6,365 nucleotides of DNA from JAGXLP01 sp042218715. GTDB taxonomy: Bacteria; Bipolaricaulota; Bipolaricaulia; M55B111. Below, one piece after another: positions 6,311 to 6,365 of the stretch. A program made the translations under genes and the position numbers. The notes beneath the pieces are model-generated. The model worked only from the letters and a program-made list of their open reading frames with translations. It was not told the origin of the DNA and did not search any database. The DNA is taken from NCBI GenBank assembly GCA_042218715.1, contig JBDGQU010000116.1, forward strand, positions 1 to 6,365, written 5' to 3'. Each line of letters opens with the position of its first letter. Positions within the stretch are counted from its first letter, which is position 1.

Positions 6311-6365
6311 TCAGAGAACCAGTGCCAGCCGAAGGTCGTTCACGTTAGTGCCAGTTTGGCCGGTA
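6311..6365 (-). CDS. gckA: Glycerate 2-kinase (MOFRL family), C-terminal end only
   Basis: The minus-strand frame entering from the right edge reads TGQTGTNVNDLRLALVL and stops at TGA (6313-6311). This matches the conserved C-terminus of MOFRL-family glycerate kinases (class II, GckA/TtuD), where TG(P)TGTNVND is followed by a hydrophobic strand. The enzyme phosphorylates D-glycerate with ATP to 2-phosphoglycerate, feeding lower glycolysis; it is cytoplasmic. Only 17 codons are inside the window, so nothing can be said about its start or active site. A Gln replaces the usual Pro before TGTN. The gene converges on the ABC ATPase gene. The 53-base gap between them has only a weak hairpin (CGAAC-CA-GTTCG) and no clear terminator. 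The symbol is by family and not certain. Confidence 0.8.
   Translation of the reverse strand, partial: TGQTGTNVNDLRLALVL

Overview
This 6.4 kb prokaryotic window has mid-range GC. It holds four complete genes, the tail of a fifth, and two gene-poor stretches. I cannot place the organism firmly. The gene content (MrfA/MrfB pair, sugar-type ABC ATPase, MFS carrier, MOFRL-type glycerate kinase) occurs in both archaea and bacteria. The two best translation-start signals are Shine-Dalgarno-like. The one good AT-rich promoter element, before the MFS gene, can be read as a bacterial -10 box or as an archaeal TATA box with a nearly leaderless start. An uncultured euryarchaeal lineage or a deep-branching bacterium would both fit.

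Layout: bases 1-599 hold no gene I can defend, but they are crowded with perfect or near-perfect hairpins. Two of these have C(UUCG)G tetraloops on the + strand, and a 9-bp long-range pairing could close the 146-297 part into one folded unit. Next, on the minus strand, mrfB (2806-3858) runs into mrfA (600-2819) with a 14-base overlap. They encode a DEDD-type exonuclease with an N-terminal helix-hairpin-helix and a superfamily 2 helicase with a C-terminal zinc-binding MZB domain. In Bacillus subtilis this pair (YprB/YprA) carries out a nucleotide-excision-like repair of mitomycin C damage. A 311-base spacer with a nested set of inverted repeats separates them from an upstream minus-strand MFS transporter (4170-5354).

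The MFS gene is divergent from a + strand ABC ATPase gene (5496-6257). The 130-140 bases between them carry a promoter-like element, a 10-bp-period direct repeat and a 10-bp palindrome, as expected of a shared control region. The ATPase resembles the MalK/UgpC sugar-uptake family but stops after the nucleotide-binding domain and has altered Q-loop, signature and D-loop residues. Converging on it at the right edge is the last 17 codons of a glycerate 2-kinase gene, recognised by its GTNVND motif. The right half is therefore probably about solute transport and three-carbon acid metabolism, and the left half about DNA repair. The hairpin-rich left end is the least explained part.
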